Below the pieces are notes generated by a model. That model was not told the DNA's origin. It was given only the letters and a program-made list of their open reading frames with translations, and ran no database searches. Below, piece by piece: positions 30,745-38,189 of a DNA stretch of 38,823 nt (position 1 is its first letter; each line of letters begins with the position of its first letter). The translations under genes and the position numbers were made by a program. Source of the DNA: an uncultured Clostridia bacterium (GTDB taxonomy: Bacteria; Bacillota; Clostridia; Christensenellales; Borkfalkiaceae); contig CANPXX010000010.1 in NCBI GenBank assembly GCA_947587085.1, positions 1 through 38,823 of the forward strand. Reading direction: 5' to 3'.

Positions 30745-31941
30745 TCAGCAGAGCTTGAAGCCCGCCTGTTTGAGCTTCCCTCTGATCTGCGCGATGTGGT
30801 TGAAATCCTTCGTCTCCATGTCGATGCGCAGGAAACAGCCGATGACGGCGCTCCCCGCGTTGGCGTGCTCGTGGTGCAGTCCGATGACGTTCGCCCCGCA
30901 GGAGGCGATGATCTGCGAGACGGCGACGAGCTGGCCGGGCTGGTCGAGCAATTCGATGTTGAGGGTGCACCGTCTGCCCGAGGTGAGCAGACCGCGCTCG
31001 ATGACGCGGGAGAGGATGGTGACGTCGATGTTGCCGCCCGAGACGACGCAACACACGCGCTTTCCTTTGAGCTCGGGGAACTTTCCCGCGAGGAGGGCGG
31101 CGAGAGGGGCGGCGCCCGCCCCTTCGGCGACCATCTTCTGCCGCTCCAACAGGGCGAGGATGGCGGTGGCGATCTCTTCGTCGCTCACCGTCGCGATGCC
31201 GTTCACATACTTCTTGCACAGATCGAAGTTGAGCTTGCCCGGGCGCTTCACCGCGATGCCGTCGGCGATGGTGGAGACGCTCGGGAGCTCCTCCACGTAT
31301 CCGTCGCGCAGGGAGTTGAGCATGCCGGGCGCGCCCGCCGCCTGTACGCCGTAGATGCCGACGTGGGGCGCGACGCTCTTCACCGCGAAGGCGATGCCCG
31401 CGATGAGCCCGCCGCCGCCCACGGGCGCGACGATGGCGTCCACGTCGGGGAGCTGTTCGAGAATCTCGAGCCCGATGGTCCCCTGCCCCGCAATGACGTC
31501 CTCGTCCTCGAAGGGGTGGATGAAGGTATAGTTGTGTTCGCGGCAAAGTTCCACCGCGCGGGCATAGGCATCGTCGTACACGCCCGGCACGAGCACCGTC
31601 TCCGCGCCGTAGTTCTTGGTCGCCTCCACCTTGGAAATGGGCGCCCCGGCGGGCAGACAGATGACCGACTTGATGCCGTTCTGCGTGGCGGCGAGCGCAA
31701 CGCCCTGCGCGTGGTTGCCCGCCGAGCAGGCGATCACGCCGCGCGCCTTCTCCTCCTCGGAGAGGCGGGAGATCTTGTAGTATGCGCCGCGCAGCTTGAA
31801 GGAGCCCGTCCGTTGCAAATTTTCCGTTTTGAGGAAGAGCTCGCAATCGGAGGTGATGGCGTTCGCGTACACGACTTCCGTCCTGCGGACGGCGCCCGCG
31901 AGCGTGGTCTGCGCGTCGCGGATGGTCTGGATGGTCAGCAT
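30745..31941 (-). CDS. threonine ammonia-lyase with ACT-like C-terminus
   Basis: 398 residues, a PLP enzyme converting threonine to 2-oxobutyrate and ammonia (also serine to pyruvate). The PLP lysine is K49 in GSFKLRGAY. The substrate loop is SAGNHAQGVAL and the phosphate-binding loop is GGGGLIAGIA. The C-terminal ~75 residues (LNIELLDQPGQLVAVSQII...) form an ACT domain as in the short TdcB/IlvA type found in Firmicutes. Biosynthetic or catabolic use cannot be decided, since no other ilv gene is near. The start MLTIQTIRDA is preceded by GGAG. A TTGACA-17-TATAAT promoter lies upstream, and ridA follows. Confidence 0.93.
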   Translation of the reverse strand: MLTIQTIRDAQTTLAGAVRRTEVVYANAITSDCELFLKTENLQRTGSFKLRGAYYKISRLSEEEKARGVIACSAGNHAQGVALAATQNGIKSVICLPAGAPISKVEATKNYGAETVLVPGVYDDAYARAVELCREHNYTFIHPFEDEDVIAGQGTIGLEILEQLPDVDAIVAPVGGGGLIAGIAFAVKSVAPHVGIYGVQAAGAPGMLNSLRDGYVEELPSVSTIADGIAVKRPGKLNFDLCKKYVNGIATVSDEEIATAILALLERQKMVAEGAGAAPLAALLAGKFPELKGKRVCCVVSGGNIDVTILSRVIERGLLTSGRRCTLNIELLDQPGQLVAVSQIIASCGANVIGLHHEHANAGSAVIGCFLRIDMETKDFNHIAQIRGKLKQAGFKLC

Positions 31942-31968
31942 GGGTATCTCCGTCAATGGATTTGGGAT

Positions 31969-31997
31969 ATTATACCGCGGAACGGCGCGGATGTCAA
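31969..31997 (-). promoter_or_regulatory. promoter of the threonine deaminase-ridA operon
   Basis: On the minus strand: TTGACA (31997-31992), 17-nt spacer, TATAAT (31974-31969). It is a consensus promoter arranged back to back with the plus-strand promoter at 32034-32062. Confidence 0.85.
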
Positions 31998-32033
31998 CCG
32001 AATCGGGGCACGGAAAAAAATCGCTTCCGCCTA

Positions 32034-32062
32034 TTGGCATTTTCCGAAGAATGTGATATAAT
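32034..32062 (+). promoter_or_regulatory. promoter of the HAD hydrolase gene
   Basis: TTGGCA (32034-32039), 17-nt spacer, TATAAT (32057-32062). The spacer begins with an imperfect palindrome (CATTTTCCGAAGAATG) resembling that in the promoter at 37231-37259. The ribosome binding site is AGGAGG. Confidence 0.75.
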
Positions 32063-32082
32063 GTACGTCAGGAGGAAAGATC

Positions 32083-32961
32083 ATGAAATTCGAACGGAAA
32101 GCTAAGGAGGCGATGCCCGTCCTCGCGGTGATCTACGATTTCGACCGCACGCTCTCGCCGGACGACATGCAGGCGCAGGGCTATATCCAGTCGGTCGGGT
32201 ACGACGTGGAGGACTTCTGGCGGGAATCCGACGAGCTCGCCCGCGTCAACGAGATGGATACCAACCTCGCCTATATGTTCAAGATGGTGCAGGAGGCGAA
32301 GGGGAATTTCGTGCTCAACCGCCGCGCGCTCGCGGCATACGGCGCGGGCGTCCAGCTCTATGAGGGCGTCGTCGATTGGTTCGACCGCATCAAGCGGTAC
32401 GGCAAGGAAAGGGGGGTGCTCGTCGAGCACTACATCATCTCCTCGGGACTCAAAGAGATGATCGAGGGGACGGAGCCCGCCAAGCGCGGATGCTTCGAAC
32501 GCATCTATGCGAGCTCCTTCTATTTCGACGAGCGCGGCGTGGCGATGTGGCCCGCGCAGACGGTGAATTTCACCAACAAGACGCAGTTCCTCTTCCGCAT
32601 CGAGAAGGGGGTGCCCGACGTGAACGACCCCGCCGTCAACGACCATTTCCCCGCGGGACAGAAGCGGGTGCCCTTCCGCAATATGGTGTACCTTGGCGAC
32701 AGCGAGACGGACGTGCCCTGCATGAAGCTCGTGAACACCAAGGGGGGACACGCGGTGGGCGTGTACGACCCCGTGATCGGCGACAAGCGCAAGGTGGACC
32801 GTCTGTTGCGGGACGGGCGCATCCGCTACTGTGCGCCCGCGGACTATCGGGAGCATTCCCCGCTCGACGACCTCTTGAAGGACATCATCGAAAAGACGGC
32901 GGCGGACGGCGCGCTCGAACGGCGGCATGACGCCGACGAGTCGGCGGCGCGGACGGACTGA
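32083..32961 (+). CDS. HAD-superfamily hydrolase
   Basis: 292 residues. The catalytic motif is D19-F-D21-R-T (IYDFDRTLS). Motif II is the Ser in YIISSGLKEMI, and motif IV is the metal-binding GDSETDVPCM. A helical cap occupies about 35-125. Overall it looks like the PSP-like branch of HAD phosphatases (nucleophile Asp19, acid Asp21). The substrate is unknown, with no obvious pathway partner beside it. The C-terminal ~40 residues are charged and probably disordered. The start follows AGGAGGAAAG. Confidence 0.85.
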   Translation: MKFERKAKEAMPVLAVIYDFDRTLSPDDMQAQGYIQSVGYDVEDFWRESDELARVNEMDTNLAYMFKMVQEAKGNFVLNRRALAAYGAGVQLYEGVVDWFDRIKRYGKERGVLVEHYIISSGLKEMIEGTEPAKRGCFERIYASSFYFDERGVAMWPAQTVNFTNKTQFLFRIEKGVPDVNDPAVNDHFPAGQKRVPFRNMVYLGDSETDVPCMKLVNTKGGHAVGVYDPVIGDKRKVDRLLRDGRIRYCAPADYREHSPLDDLLKDIIEKTAADGALERRHDADESAARTD

Positions 32962-32990
32962 GAGTTTTTTGGCGATTTTACGAAAATCTC

Positions 32991-33019
32991 TTTACACCCC
33001 GCCCGATTTGTTATATAAT
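32991..33019 (+). promoter_or_regulatory. promoter of the membrane-protein pair
   Basis: TTTACA (32991-32996), 17-nt spacer, TATAAT (33014-33019). A short leader with GGATGAGG precedes ATG 33041. Confidence 0.8.
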
Positions 33020-33040
33020 AATAGGTGGATGAGGTCTCGC

Positions 33041-33868
33041 ATGAACACCGTATTCGGGAGCTGGAAGTACATTTTCAAGAATCTTTGGTCCGTTTTGCCC
33101 TTCGCCTTGGTGCCGGGCGTCTTTCTCGCGCTCGCATTGGACCATTCGGCGGCTTCCGCCTACCTGCACGGCTTTTTAGCGGGCGATCCGCGCCCCGGCT
33201 TCCTCGTGATGCTTCGCACCTTCGGCGTCATCCGCATGGATTCGTGGCTGGGCGGCGTCTTTACCGTCTGCGCCTTTCTCACCGTGGCGGTCTTTGCGGC
33301 GCTCATGCTCTCCTTCGCGGAGAAGCACATGCGCCTCGGCAAGCGCACCGCAAGCGGACTGCTCCGCCAATTCCTCAACGTATTGCCCTCGGCGTTCCTG
33401 CTCACCTTCTTCTATACCGCGCTCTTCGAGACGTACGCCATCATCCTCTCGGCGATTCTCTTCGTGCTGAGCGCTATCCCCGCCACGCCGCTCGTCTATG
33501 TGCTCGACGTCGCGGCGGTGCTCTTCTTCACCTTTGCGCTTCTGTACGTCGCGTCTCTCTTCTATCTATGGTTCCCTTGCCGCCAGATGACGGGATTCGG
33601 GATGTACGATTCTCTGCTCTATTCCTACCGCCTCGCGGCGGGGGTCAGGAGCAAGCTCATCCTGTCCTTCGCACTCTCCTATGCCGTGCTCTTCGCGGCG
33701 CTGGCGGGGGCGGCGCTCCTGCCGTACTACGCCTACCTCATCGTCGCCGCCGTCCTCATGATCTTCTGCTTCCTCTCCTTCTGCATCCGCATGCTCACGG
33801 TGTATTTCGAGACGGATAAGCTGGACCGCGAGGACCTGCTCCACAATTACAGGGGGTATCGGTTATGA
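33041..33868 (+). CDS. polytopic membrane protein, unknown (1 of 2)
   Basis: 275 residues, about six hydrophobic helices, no family recognised with confidence. The N-terminus NTVFGSWKYIFKNLWSVLPFALVPG resembles the amphipathic start of YesL- or DUF-type Firmicutes membrane proteins. Loops are short and basic on what should be the cytoplasmic side. ATG 33041 is chosen because GATGAGG precedes it at 6 nt; an ATG at 33029 also fits but lies only 9 nt from the -10 box. The stop overlaps the next gene by 4 nt (ATGA), so the two are translationally coupled and may form one complex. Confidence 0.7.
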   Translation: MNTVFGSWKYIFKNLWSVLPFALVPGVFLALALDHSAASAYLHGFLAGDPRPGFLVMLRTFGVIRMDSWLGGVFTVCAFLTVAVFAALMLSFAEKHMRLGKRTASGLLRQFLNVLPSAFLLTFFYTALFETYAIILSAILFVLSAIPATPLVYVLDVAAVLFFTFALLYVASLFYLWFPCRQMTGFGMYDSLLYSYRLAAGVRSKLILSFALSYAVLFAALAGAALLPYYAYLIVAAVLMIFCFLSFCIRMLTVYFETDKLDREDLLHNYRGYRL

Positions 33869-34818
33869 GATTCAAACGCTCCGTCAACCTCACGGCGGAT
33901 TGCTTTTCGAGCGTATTCAAACTTCTGTTGTACCGCATCGTGACGGGCGTCATCTTTTTCAGCCTCACCTATGTGATCTTGCACCTCGGGCTGAGCGAGA
34001 TCACGGGGAGCGCGCAGTTCCATGCGCTCACTTCCCTCGTGGGCGAGTTCTTTCGCGCCCTCACCACGGGCGACGTGGATGTGCTCTCCGCCTTTCAGGA
34101 GACGGCGCACGCCGCCCTCCTCGATATGGGCGAACTGCTCGGCGAACACATCGCCTCCATCGCGTGGTCCATCGTCGGCGTGTGCGCGATGTATCTGCTC
34201 TCTCGCTTCTTCAACGGGGTGGCGCAGTTCGCCGTGCTCGACACGATGAACGACCGCCTCGGGAGCTATGCGCGCACCCGCTTCTCGTCCGCCTTCTTCC
34301 GCAACGTCGGAAAGGGGGCGCTCTATCAGGTGGTGTATGTGCCGCTCGCCTTCGTGTACGACGTGCTCTCCCTGTCGGCATGCTGGTTTTTCTTCTTCTT
34401 CATTCCCTCCCTTCTGCCCTCGTGGGGGGCGCTGACGGTGGTGTTCTCGCTCTCGCTGACGCTCACCGCGCTCGTGTGCTTTCAGGCGCTCAAACTCACC
34501 TTCATCTCGGCGTGGATGCCCGCGATGATCGTGGCGGGGAAGTCGATGGCGGCGGGCTTGAAGGAGACGGCGCATTGCGGCAGGTCGTTCGGACGGCGGT
34601 TCGCGGGATACCTCGTCGCCGCCTATTGCATCGTGGTCGTCAACGTGTGCTTCGGGCTGTTCACCGTCGGGAGCGGGCTCCTCATCACGGTGCCGCTCAG
34701 CTTCGTGTTCCTGCTCGCCATGCAGCTCATCAACTACTATGAGACGACGGGGCGCAAATACTTCGTGGGATACAACCGCATCGCGGGAGAGAAGGAAGAA
34801 CCGGACTCCCTTGAATGA
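33865..34818 (+). CDS. polytopic membrane protein, unknown (2 of 2)
   Basis: 317 residues, about six hydrophobic helices (near 25-45, 95-115, 150-175, 185-215, 225-245, 255-285) separated by an amphipathic stretch with NDRLGSYARTRFSSAFFRNVGKG and a later GLKETAHCGRSFGRRFAGY segment. Both segments resemble the cytosolic coupling loops of small permease-like proteins. There is no Walker A motif, DEAD-type motif or signal peptide. It begins ATGA-coupled to the previous gene. The tail EKEEPDSLE is acidic. No function is assigned. Confidence 0.7.
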   Translation: MRFKRSVNLTADCFSSVFKLLLYRIVTGVIFFSLTYVILHLGLSEITGSAQFHALTSLVGEFFRALTTGDVDVLSAFQETAHAALLDMGELLGEHIASIAWSIVGVCAMYLLSRFFNGVAQFAVLDTMNDRLGSYARTRFSSAFFRNVGKGALYQVVYVPLAFVYDVLSLSACWFFFFFIPSLLPSWGALTVVFSLSLTLTALVCFQALKLTFISAWMPAMIVAGKSMAAGLKETAHCGRSFGRRFAGYLVAAYCIVVVNVCFGLFTVGSGLLITVPLSFVFLLAMQLINYYETTGRKYFVGYNRIAGEKEEPDSLE

Positions 34819-34829
34819 GACGGAAAACG

Positions 34830-34848
34830 GCGCGCTTCGGCGCGCTTT
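34830..34848 (+). terminator. UUCG hairpin before the phosphohexomutase gene
   Basis: GCGCGC-TTCG-GCGCGC followed by TTT, between the membrane protein gene and the next ribosome binding site. It is a very stable tetraloop stem with a short T run: a partial terminator or attenuator, since no new promoter is seen before the mutase gene. Confidence 0.5.
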
Positions 34849-34865
34849 CAGATAAGGAGAATACA

Positions 34866-36581
34866 ATGAACTATCGGGAACTGTATGAGAAGTGGCTGGG
34901 CGATCCCCGCCTTGCCGAAGAGGACAGGGCGGAGCTTGCCGCCATCGCCTCCGACGAGAAGGAGAAGGAATACCGCTTCGGCGGCGAGCTCGAATTCGGG
35001 ACGGCGGGCATGCGCGGCATCATCGGCTGCGGCATGAACATGATGAACGTGTACACCGTCCGCCGCGCGACGCAGGGTCTCGCGGAGTACATCGAAACGC
35101 TCCCCGCGGGCGCCAAAGAGAGGGGCGTTGTCATCTCGTACGATACGAGAAAGAATTCCCGCCTGTTCGCCTCCGCGGCGGCGGAGGTGCTCGCCGCGAA
35201 CGGCGTGAAGGCGTATCTGTTCTCCCGCGTGCACCCCGTCCCCATGCTCTCGTACGCCGTGCGCCATCTCGGCACCGTGGCGGGCATCATGATCACCGCT
35301 TCGCACAACCCGAAGGAGTACAACGGCTATAAGGTGTACGGCGAGGACGGCGCGCAGATGTCGCCCGAGGCGACGAAGGTCGTCGTCGGCTTCATCGAGC
35401 GCATCGGCGACTATCTCTCCGTTAAAGGCGTGAAGGACAGCCCGCTCGTCGTGCCCGTTCCCCAATCGGTGGACGACGACTACCTTGCGGAACTGCGCAA
35501 GCTCACCCTCTCGGAGGAGGCGGTCAAAAAGTGCGGCAAGGACCTCAAACTCGTCTATACCCCCGTGCACGGCTCGGGCTATGTCCCCGTCACCCGCATC
35601 CTCAAACAGCTCGGCATCAACGTGACGGTGGTGGAGGAGCAGACGACGGAGGACCCCGCGTTCTCCACGGTCGCCGTTCCCAATCCCGAATTCAAGGAGA
35701 CGCTCTCCATGGGCATCGCCCTCGCGAACGCCATCCATGCGGACGTGGTGTTCGGCACCGACCCCGACAGCGACCGCCTCGGCGTCGCCGTCAAGAACGA
35801 GCGGGGCGAGTTCGTCGCGCTCTCGGGCAATCAGGTGGGGATCCTGCTCCTCGACTATGTCCTCACCCGCCTCAAAGAGGAGAACGCGCTCCCCGCGAAC
35901 GCCGCCGTCGTCAAGTCGTTCGTCACGACGGGCATGGCGCGCGCCATCTGCGAGGACTTCGGCGTGGCGCTCTTCGAGACGCCCGTCGGTTTCAAGTTCA
36001 TCGGAGAGAAGATCAAGGATTGGGAGGCGGACGGTTCGCATACCTATGTGTTCGGCTTCGAGGAGAGCTGCGGATACCTCCGCGGCACCCATGCCCGCGA
36101 TAAGGACGCCGTGGTGGCATCCATGCTCTGCGCGGAGATGGTGTGCTATTATACCTATATCGGCAAGACGGTGTGGGGGAGACTCACGGAGATCTACCGC
36201 AAATACGGCTTCGTGCTCGACAGGAACGTCTCCATCCAATACGCGGGTCTCAACGCGATGAAGGAGATGAACGCCGTCGTGGACGCCCTCAAAACGGTGC
36301 CCGCCGAGAAGTTCGGACCCTTCGAGGTGGAGGCGGTGCGCGACTATTCCGCGGACGTCCGCCGCGCCAAGGACGGCACGGTGACGCGATTGAACATTCC
36401 CAAGTGCAATTGCGTGTACTATGAATTGCAGGGAGGAAGTTTCATCTGCGTGCGCCCTTCGGGCACCGAACCCAAATTGAAGATCTACTATTCGGTGAAG
36501 GCGAAGGACGAGACGGCGGCGGAGGCGGCGCTCGCGGCGGCAAAGAAGGACGTCGAGGCGCTCCTGCAAAGCGTGAAATAA
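34866..36581 (+). CDS. phospho-sugar mutase (phosphoglucomutase/phosphomannomutase, PgcA-like)
   Basis: 571 residues, the length of the Firmicutes PgcA alpha-phosphoglucomutases. The phosphorylated serine is S146 in TASHNPKEYNGYKVYG. The Mg-binding loop is GTDPDSDRLG, the sugar-binding loop is GFEESCGYLRGTHARDKD and the phosphate-binding loop is RPSGTEPKLKIYY. It interconverts glucose 1-phosphate and glucose 6-phosphate, joining glycogen breakdown and cell-wall or teichoic-acid precursor supply to glycolysis. AAGGAG stands 6 nt before ATG 34866; a longer frame from 34815 has no such site. No terminator was seen downstream before the repeats begin. Confidence 0.94.
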   Translation: MNYRELYEKWLGDPRLAEEDRAELAAIASDEKEKEYRFGGELEFGTAGMRGIIGCGMNMMNVYTVRRATQGLAEYIETLPAGAKERGVVISYDTRKNSRLFASAAAEVLAANGVKAYLFSRVHPVPMLSYAVRHLGTVAGIMITASHNPKEYNGYKVYGEDGAQMSPEATKVVVGFIERIGDYLSVKGVKDSPLVVPVPQSVDDDYLAELRKLTLSEEAVKKCGKDLKLVYTPVHGSGYVPVTRILKQLGINVTVVEEQTTEDPAFSTVAVPNPEFKETLSMGIALANAIHADVVFGTDPDSDRLGVAVKNERGEFVALSGNQVGILLLDYVLTRLKEENALPANAAVVKSFVTTGMARAICEDFGVALFETPVGFKFIGEKIKDWEADGSHTYVFGFEESCGYLRGTHARDKDAVVASMLCAEMVCYYTYIGKTVWGRLTEIYRKYGFVLDRNVSIQYAGLNAMKEMNAVVDALKTVPAEKFGPFEVEAVRDYSADVRRAKDGTVTRLNIPKCNCVYYELQGGSFICVRPSGTEPKLKIYYSVKAKDETAAEAALAAAKKDVEALLQSVK

Positions 36582-36598
36582 AAAACGGAGTCTTTATA

Positions 36599-36673
36599 TT
36601 TCGCGAAATTCTTCATTGAAACGTTTCGCGAAATTCTTCATAGAAACATTTCGCGAAATTCTTCATCGAATAG
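36599..36673. repeat. three 25-bp tandem copies of the repeat A left arm
   Basis: TTTCGCGAAATTCTTCAT plus 7 bp starts at 36599, 36624 and 36649. The third copy continues into the full repeat A. This end-duplication is not seen at the other A copies. Confidence 0.85.
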
Positions 36674-36853
36674 ACACGCGCGGCGTAAGTATGCCGCGCG
36701 TGTTCTTATAATGTGGGCAAAGAATTTCGCGACGGAAATGGGCAGGGACGGGAAACGTGTTTGGGACTCTTTGTCGCTTGCTCCGACAACAAGCGCGGGC
36801 GAGCCGCGCAAATTGAGGCGCGCTCCGCAAAATGCGATTTTGCTACGCGCGAG
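36649..36853. repeat. repeat A, copy 3 (intact, 205 bp)
   Basis: Same hairpin arms and tail as copy 2, with the inner loop GGCGTAAGTATGCC in place of ATTTCAT. The right arm AAAGAATTTCGCGA is at about 36719-36732, and the tail ends CTACGCGCGAG. Confidence 0.85.
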
Positions 36854-36881
36854 TCAATAAGAATGGGAAGGCTCTCTCTTA

Positions 36882-37011
36882 TGTCATGTTGAGCCGAGAG
36901 CCCACGTCCAGCGGACGTGGGCTCTCGAGTCGAAACATCTCTACCGCATTATTACAATAAGGTAGAGATTTTTCGACTTCGTTCGCTTCGCTCACTTCGC
37001 TCAAAATGACA
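36882..37011. repeat. repeat B, copy 3 (variant right half)
   Basis: The left half is identical to copies 1 and 2, including the GAGCCCACGTCC hairpin. The right half diverges after GGTAGAGAT to TTTTCGACTTCGTTCGCTTC and ends AAAATGACA, like the common TTCGACTTCGCTCAAAATGACA bacterial repeat end. The rest of 37012-37230 holds CTACTTCGCC-type degenerate repeats and no gene. Confidence 0.8.
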
Positions 37012-37230
37012 ATAAAGAGAATGGCTCGCCTCCGCTACTCCGCGCTTTACGCTACTTCGGCGCGAAGCGCCTACTTCGCCTACGGCTACTTCGGTGCAAA
37101 GCGCCTTGTGCTCCCTTAGGCAATAAAGAATGTGCGGCGGGAGCCCTCAGACGAAACGGGAACCGAGGGCGGGGAAGGGCGGTTTATTTGAATTTTTTTT
37201 GAAAGATCGGGCGTCGGCGGCGGCGAAATG

Positions 37231-37259
37231 TTGACATTTTCCCCGAAATGTCCTATACT
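37231..37259 (+). promoter_or_regulatory. promoter with palindromic operator, regulator/araM operon
   Basis: TTGACA (37231-37236), 17-nt spacer, TATACT (37254-37259). The spacer is filled by a perfect palindrome GACATTT-TCCCCG-AAATGTC (37233-37252) that overlaps the -35 and abuts the -10, a repressor-like position. The start codon is 6 nt beyond the -10 box, so a leaderless mRNA is predicted. Confidence 0.85.
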
Positions 37260-37265
37260 TACCGC

Positions 37266-38189
37266 ATGATCTACTTAAAAGATTTCCGTCAAGGCAAACT
37301 TATTTACGAGGCGCTGGATTCCGACGTGCGCCTCGCCATCCTCGAAGAGCTCCTCGAACACGGCGAACTCAACCTCGCGTATTTCGCCAAGAAGCTCAAC
37401 GTCTCCAACGGGGCGATCACGGCGCACGTCAAGAAGCTGTACGCCGCGGGGCTCATCGACGTGACGACCTCTTCTGGCGTGCGCGGCACGCAGAAGCTGT
37501 GCTGTCTCGCCGCCGACAAGCTCATCGTCAACTTCACGGGGGGCGCGCAGGCGGAGGGGCGCGTGGAGAGCGCGCAGATCGAGATCGGCAATTACATCGG
37601 CTACGACGTCCGTCCGACGTGCGGGCTCGCCACCACCGAGAAGATGATCGGGCGGTTCGACGATCCCGCCTGTTTCTCCTATCCCGAGCGCACGCAGGCG
37701 GGCATCCTCTGGCTCGCCGAGGGGTATGTGGAGTACCTCATCCCGAACTATCTCACCGAGCGCTCCGAACTCATGGAATTGCAGATCACGATGGAGATCG
37801 CGAGCGAGGCGCCCGGCTATGCCGCCCGCTATCCGAGCGACGTCCTCTTCTCTTTGAACGGCAACCCGCTCGGGTCCTTCCTCAGCAAGGGGGAGTACAA
37901 CGACCGCGCGGGCACCTGCAATCCCGCATGGTGGTACGGCAATTTAGGGCAGTACGGCAAGCGGGTGTGCGTCTCGGTGGGCGAAGGCGGCTCCTTCGTG
38001 AACGGCGTCAAGACGTCCTCCGTCACGCTCTCCGACCTCGCGCTGAGGGCGGGGGAGAAGATCGTGTTCCGCATCGCCGCCCCCGCGGACGTTCCGCACC
38101 GCGGCGGGTTCACCCTCTTCGGACGGGGCTTCGGCGACTACGGCGAGGGCATCGTCTGCAAATTCATCTGCAAACAGGAGCAAATATGA
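37266..38189 (+). CDS. ArsR-type HTH regulator with an uncharacterised C-terminal domain
   Basis: 307 residues. Residues 1 to about 85 are a winged helix (DSDVRLAILEELLEHGELNLAYFAKKLNVSNGAITAHVKKLYAAGLIDV) followed by a wing. About 95-307 is a separate domain rich in Gly, Tyr and acidic residues (IGNYIGYDVRPTCGLATTEKMIG, NPAWWYGNLGQYG, ...) that I cannot place; it could sense a ligand. ATG 37266 is set by the -10 box; an earlier ATG at 37248 lies within the promoter. The gene overlaps the next by 4 nt, so it probably controls glycerol-1-phosphate dehydrogenase and any further genes downstream of the window, and itself through the palindrome. Confidence 0.82.
   Translation: MIYLKDFRQGKLIYEALDSDVRLAILEELLEHGELNLAYFAKKLNVSNGAITAHVKKLYAAGLIDVTTSSGVRGTQKLCCLAADKLIVNFTGGAQAEGRVESAQIEIGNYIGYDVRPTCGLATTEKMIGRFDDPACFSYPERTQAGILWLAEGYVEYLIPNYLTERSELMELQITMEIASEAPGYAARYPSDVLFSLNGNPLGSFLSKGEYNDRAGTCNPAWWYGNLGQYGKRVCVSVGEGGSFVNGVKTSSVTLSDLALRAGEKIVFRIAAPADVPHRGGFTLFGRGFGDYGEGIVCKFICKQEQI

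Noticed and set aside
30338-31846. 502-codon minus-strand frame overlapping ridA and the threonine deaminase gene
   Set aside because: It is a shifted frame of the real genes with Arg/Gly-rich low-complexity translation.
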